This document shows, piece by piece, positions 5,326-7,237 of a stretch of DNA of 7,237 nt (position 1 is its first letter; every line of letters begins with the position of its first letter). Source of the stretch: Actinomycetes bacterium (GTDB taxonomy: Bacteria; Actinomycetota; Actinomycetes; Mycobacteriales; Micromonosporaceae); contig JAEZGP010000227.1 in the NCBI GenBank assembly GCA_023437285.1, forward strand, positions 1 through 7,237, in the 5' to 3' direction. The position numbers and the translations under genes were made by a program. The notes under the pieces are model-generated. The model worked only from the letters and a program-made list of their open reading frames with translations, did no database searches and had not been told where the DNA came from.

Positions 5326-7233
5326 GTGACACTCAGGAAGGGCGTCGCGGCTTTCGCCGCCGGCGCCCTTGTCGTGCTCGGCGCGGCGCTGCCCGCGCAG
5401 GCCGGGCCGGCCGCCGTCGCGGCCGCCCCCACCACGATCACCCAGAACTACCTGGGCCCGTTCGGCTGCAACTATTTCGGTCAGTACGTCGGCAGCGACT
5501 ACTCGCGCTGGGACAACGCCTGGGTGTACGAGCTCACCGGCGTGGGCGGCCAGACCAACGTGTCCGTCCCGAAGACCATCACGGTCGGCCTGACGATCCG
5601 CGGCGGCGGCAGGATCACCGTCCCGGTGCCGCTCAATGCGGAGTTCGGCGATGCGGAGAGCTACCCGAACAACACCGCCTTCTACGTGCTCTACCCGGGG
5701 TGGCTCGCCGGTACGCCGGACGGCACGGCGAGCGCGGAGATCGAGGGCGCCTGGAACGCGAACACCGAGGCGTTCTACCTGTCCTCGATGCCGTGCACCC
5801 GACCCACCCTCACGGTCGAACCGTCGAGCGTGACGGTGCAGGCCGGCGCGGCGTTCACGGTGACCGGGCGGCTGCAAACCGGACGTGGCGGCAACGCTGG
5901 CGGCCGGGAGATCGGCGCCTATTTCTTCCCCGTGGGCTACGAGGGCGAGGGCGATATTCCGGCCACCGTGACCACCAAGACGAGCCCGAACGGTCGCTTC
6001 AGCCTCTCGCTGAGCGCGCCGCAGAGCGGCTACTTCACCATCTGGTACGACGGTGACAACACGCCCCCGGCGCCCGGCGAGTTCTACGCCGCCGACTCGG
6101 TCGAGGTGACCGTCCTGGGCACCCCGCCGACCTCGCCCGGGCCCGAGGTGCCCACCAGCCCGGCGGTGACGACCCCGCCCGTGGTGACCAGCGAGCCGCC
6201 GGTCACCAGCGAGCCGCCGGTCACCGCCGAACCGCCCACCTCCGAGGCCCCCGTCACCACGCGACCGCCGGTCACTCCGGGACCGTCGACGTCCCCCGAG
6301 CCGCCGGCCAGCAGCGAGCCGCCGGTCACCGCCGAGCCGCCCACGTCCGAGCCGCCCGTGACCGCCGAGCCGCCGGTCACCACGGCGCCGCCGGTCACCG
6401 CGGGACCGTCGACGTCCCCCGAACCGACGAGCGGCCCGCCCGCCACGAGCGCCCCGCCGGCGACCACGCCGGGACCGGTGGTCACGACCGGGCCGCCGGA
6501 CGACGAGGAGCCGCCGGTCGACCCGCCGGTCGGCCCGACCCTGCCGGACACCCTGCCGGAGTCGGACGGTCCGCTGATCCTGCCGCGCGGCACCGAGGTC
6601 CGCGCCGGATCGGACGTGCTGATCGTGGGTTCGGGCTTCGCGGCGAACACCCCCGTGACGATCGGCATCTACTCCGAGCCGGTCGTGCTCAGGACGGTCA
6701 CGTCCAACGGGGATGGCGAGATCCGTGCCGTGGTCACCATCCCGGAGAACATGAGCGGCGACCACACGATCGTGGCCGCCGGCGAGGACTCCGTGGGCGA
6801 GGTCATCTACCTGACCGTGCCGGTGTCCATCGAGGAGGCGATCGGTTCCGGCGGCGACAGCGGTTCCGGCGGGTCGAGCGGCGGCCTGCCGATCACCGGC
6901 GTCGCCGTGGCGGGCATCAGCCTCACCGGCGTCGCACTCGTCGGGGCCGGCATGATGATGTTCCTGGCCGCGCGCCGTCGCCGCCTCGAACTGGCCCCGG
7001 CCGTCGCGTCAACCAGCGTCGCGACGGACACCCCGACCGCGACGGACACCACGGCCGCGGACATCATGGCCGCGACGGGCACCATGGCCGCGACCGCCAC
7101 CATGGACGCGACGGACACGATGGTCGACCTGCCGGCCGTCTCCGACACGGCCACCGCGGTCCTGCCGAAGGTGACCGACCCGCCGACGGAGACCGACCTG
7201 CCGGCGAAGCCCGCCGATAAGTCGGACGACTGA
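5326..7233 (+). CDS. LPXTG-type cell-surface protein with Ig-like domains, Pro/Thr stalk and long C-terminal tail
   Basis: This is a 635-residue secreted protein I do not recognise as a named gene. In order it has a signal peptide (1-26, LPAQA then GP); an N-terminal domain (about 35-160) with the protein's only two cysteines I can find, Cys48 and Cys157, possibly disulfide-bonded; an Ig-like region (about 161-264) with VTVQAGAAFTVTGRL; a Pro/Thr/Glu-rich stalk (about 266-410); a second Ig-like region (about 413-500) with VLIVGSGFAANTPVTIGIY and GDHTIVAAGED; a Gly/Ser linker (507-520); LPITG (521-525); a hydrophobic helix (526-549); and RRRR (550-553). This is the layout of a sortase-anchored wall protein. 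An 82-residue Thr/Ala/Asp-rich tail then continues to the stop, which is unusual for a sortase substrate. Third codon positions in the tail are nearly all G or C, so it appears truly coding. Adhesion or envelope roles are guesses. No sortase gene lies in the window. Confidence 0.85.
   Translation: MTLRKGVAAFAAGALVVLGAALPAQAGPAAVAAAPTTITQNYLGPFGCNYFGQYVGSDYSRWDNAWVYELTGVGGQTNVSVPKTITVGLTIRGGGRITVPVPLNAEFGDAESYPNNTAFYVLYPGWLAGTPDGTASAEIEGAWNANTEAFYLSSMPCTRPTLTVEPSSVTVQAGAAFTVTGRLQTGRGGNAGGREIGAYFFPVGYEGEGDIPATVTTKTSPNGRFSLSLSAPQSGYFTIWYDGDNTPPAPGEFYAADSVEVTVLGTPPTSPGPEVPTSPAVTTPPVVTSEPPVTSEPPVTAEPPTSEAPVTTRPPVTPGPSTSPEPPASSEPPVTAEPPTSEPPVTAEPPVTTAPPVTAGPSTSPEPTSGPPATSAPPATTPGPVVTTGPPDDEEPPVDPPVGPTLPDTLPESDGPLILPRGTEVRAGSDVLIVGSGFAANTPVTIGIYSEPVVLRTVTSNGDGEIRAVVTIPENMSGDHTIVAAGEDSVGEVIYLTVPVSIEEAIGSGGDSGSGGSSGGLPITGVAVAGISLTGVALVGAGMMMFLAARRRRLELAPAVASTSVATDTPTATDTTAADIMAATGTMAATATMDATDTMVDLPAVSDTATAVLPKVTDPPTETDLPAKPADKSDD
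6121..6545 (+). repeat. Pro/Thr-rich stalk-coding repeats
   Basis: The DNA encodes units such as PPVTSE, PPVTAE and PPTSE. A larger duplication is visible: 6208-6303 (32 residues, SEPPVTAEPPTSEAPVTT onward) and 6313-6426 (38 residues) align throughout, the second having one extra VTAEPP unit, and both ending in GPSTSPEP. The shared block around GGGACCGTCGACGTCCCCCG starts at 6279 and again at 6402. Such stalks usually span the cell wall and vary in length by unequal recombination. Confidence 0.85.
7021..7125 (+). repeat. 18-bp (six-residue) tandem repeats in the C-terminal tail
   Basis: There are six imperfect units of GCGACGGACACC plus six bases, at 7021, 7039, 7057, 7072, 7090 and 7108. 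They encode ATDTPT, ATDTTA, ADIMA, ATGTMA, ATATMD and ATDTMV. The third unit has lost one codon. They lie after the membrane anchor, so the repeated peptide would be cytoplasmic if the LPITG helix is inserted in the usual orientation. Confidence 0.8.
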
Positions 7234-7237
7234 CGCA

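Noticed and set aside
5236..6765. A 509-codon minus-strand open frame opposite the surface-protein gene
   Set aside because: Its Arg/Gly/Asp-rich low-complexity sequence is the antisense reading of the Pro/Thr stalk and Ig-like regions; the plus-strand frame has a signal peptide and a sorting signal.
7057..7233. The surface-protein tail as a frameshift artefact past RRRR
   Set aside because: Codons in this frame keep G or C in nearly every third position and the tandem repeats stay in frame, with the one irregular unit short by a whole codon, so the frame appears genuinely translated.

Overview
The window is about 70% or more GC. The overlapping respiratory genes, GTG starts, leaderless-type promoter and LPXTG-type surface protein all point to a high-GC Gram-positive actinomycete. 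A member of the Micromonosporaceae (Actinoplanes-like) is my guess from the Uma2-family gene and overall style; nothing in the window proves it.

The left 5.1 kb is a minus-strand run of proton-pumping NADH-quinone oxidoreductase (complex I) genes, read from right to left: nuoH (5107-4145), nuoI (3356-2817), nuoJ (2820-2305), nuoK (2305-1952), nuoL (1955-123) and the first codons of nuoM (126 to the window edge). From nuoI onward each gene overlaps the next by 1-4 bases, as expected for one translationally coupled transcript. nuoH, I, J, K, L and M supply the membrane arm and the two-cluster ferredoxin-like subunit. No nuoA-G lies upstream of nuoH: the DNA there is a 218-bp divergent intergenic region. 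This therefore looks like a partial or rearranged complex I locus rather than the usual nuoA-N operon.

Between nuoH and nuoI sits a plus-strand gene for a Uma2-family (DUF820, PD-(D/E)XK-like) protein. It has lower GC than its neighbours, its own Shine-Dalgarno sequence and a likely promoter. Two strong inverted repeats (3447-3482 and 3484-3524) precede it. Its domain ends 9 bp before the nuoH stop codon, yet its frame has no stop there and stays open antisense through all of nuoH to 5158. An 8-bp direct repeat flanks the insert.

The right 1.9 kb (5326-7233, plus strand) is divergent from nuoH. It encodes a secreted, probably wall-anchored protein: signal peptide, a two-cysteine N-terminal domain, an Ig-like domain, a Pro/Thr-rich stalk with internal duplications, a second Ig-like domain, an LPITG sorting signal with transmembrane helix and Arg cluster, and an unusual 82-residue Thr/Ala/Asp-rich tail beyond that cluster.

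I see no rRNA, tRNA, CRISPR array or recognisable transposase. The most unusual points are the antisense Uma2 insertion with its lost stop and hairpins, the nuoH-first layout with a leaderless-looking promoter, and the extended tail on the sortase substrate. None of these by itself demonstrates a new biological system.
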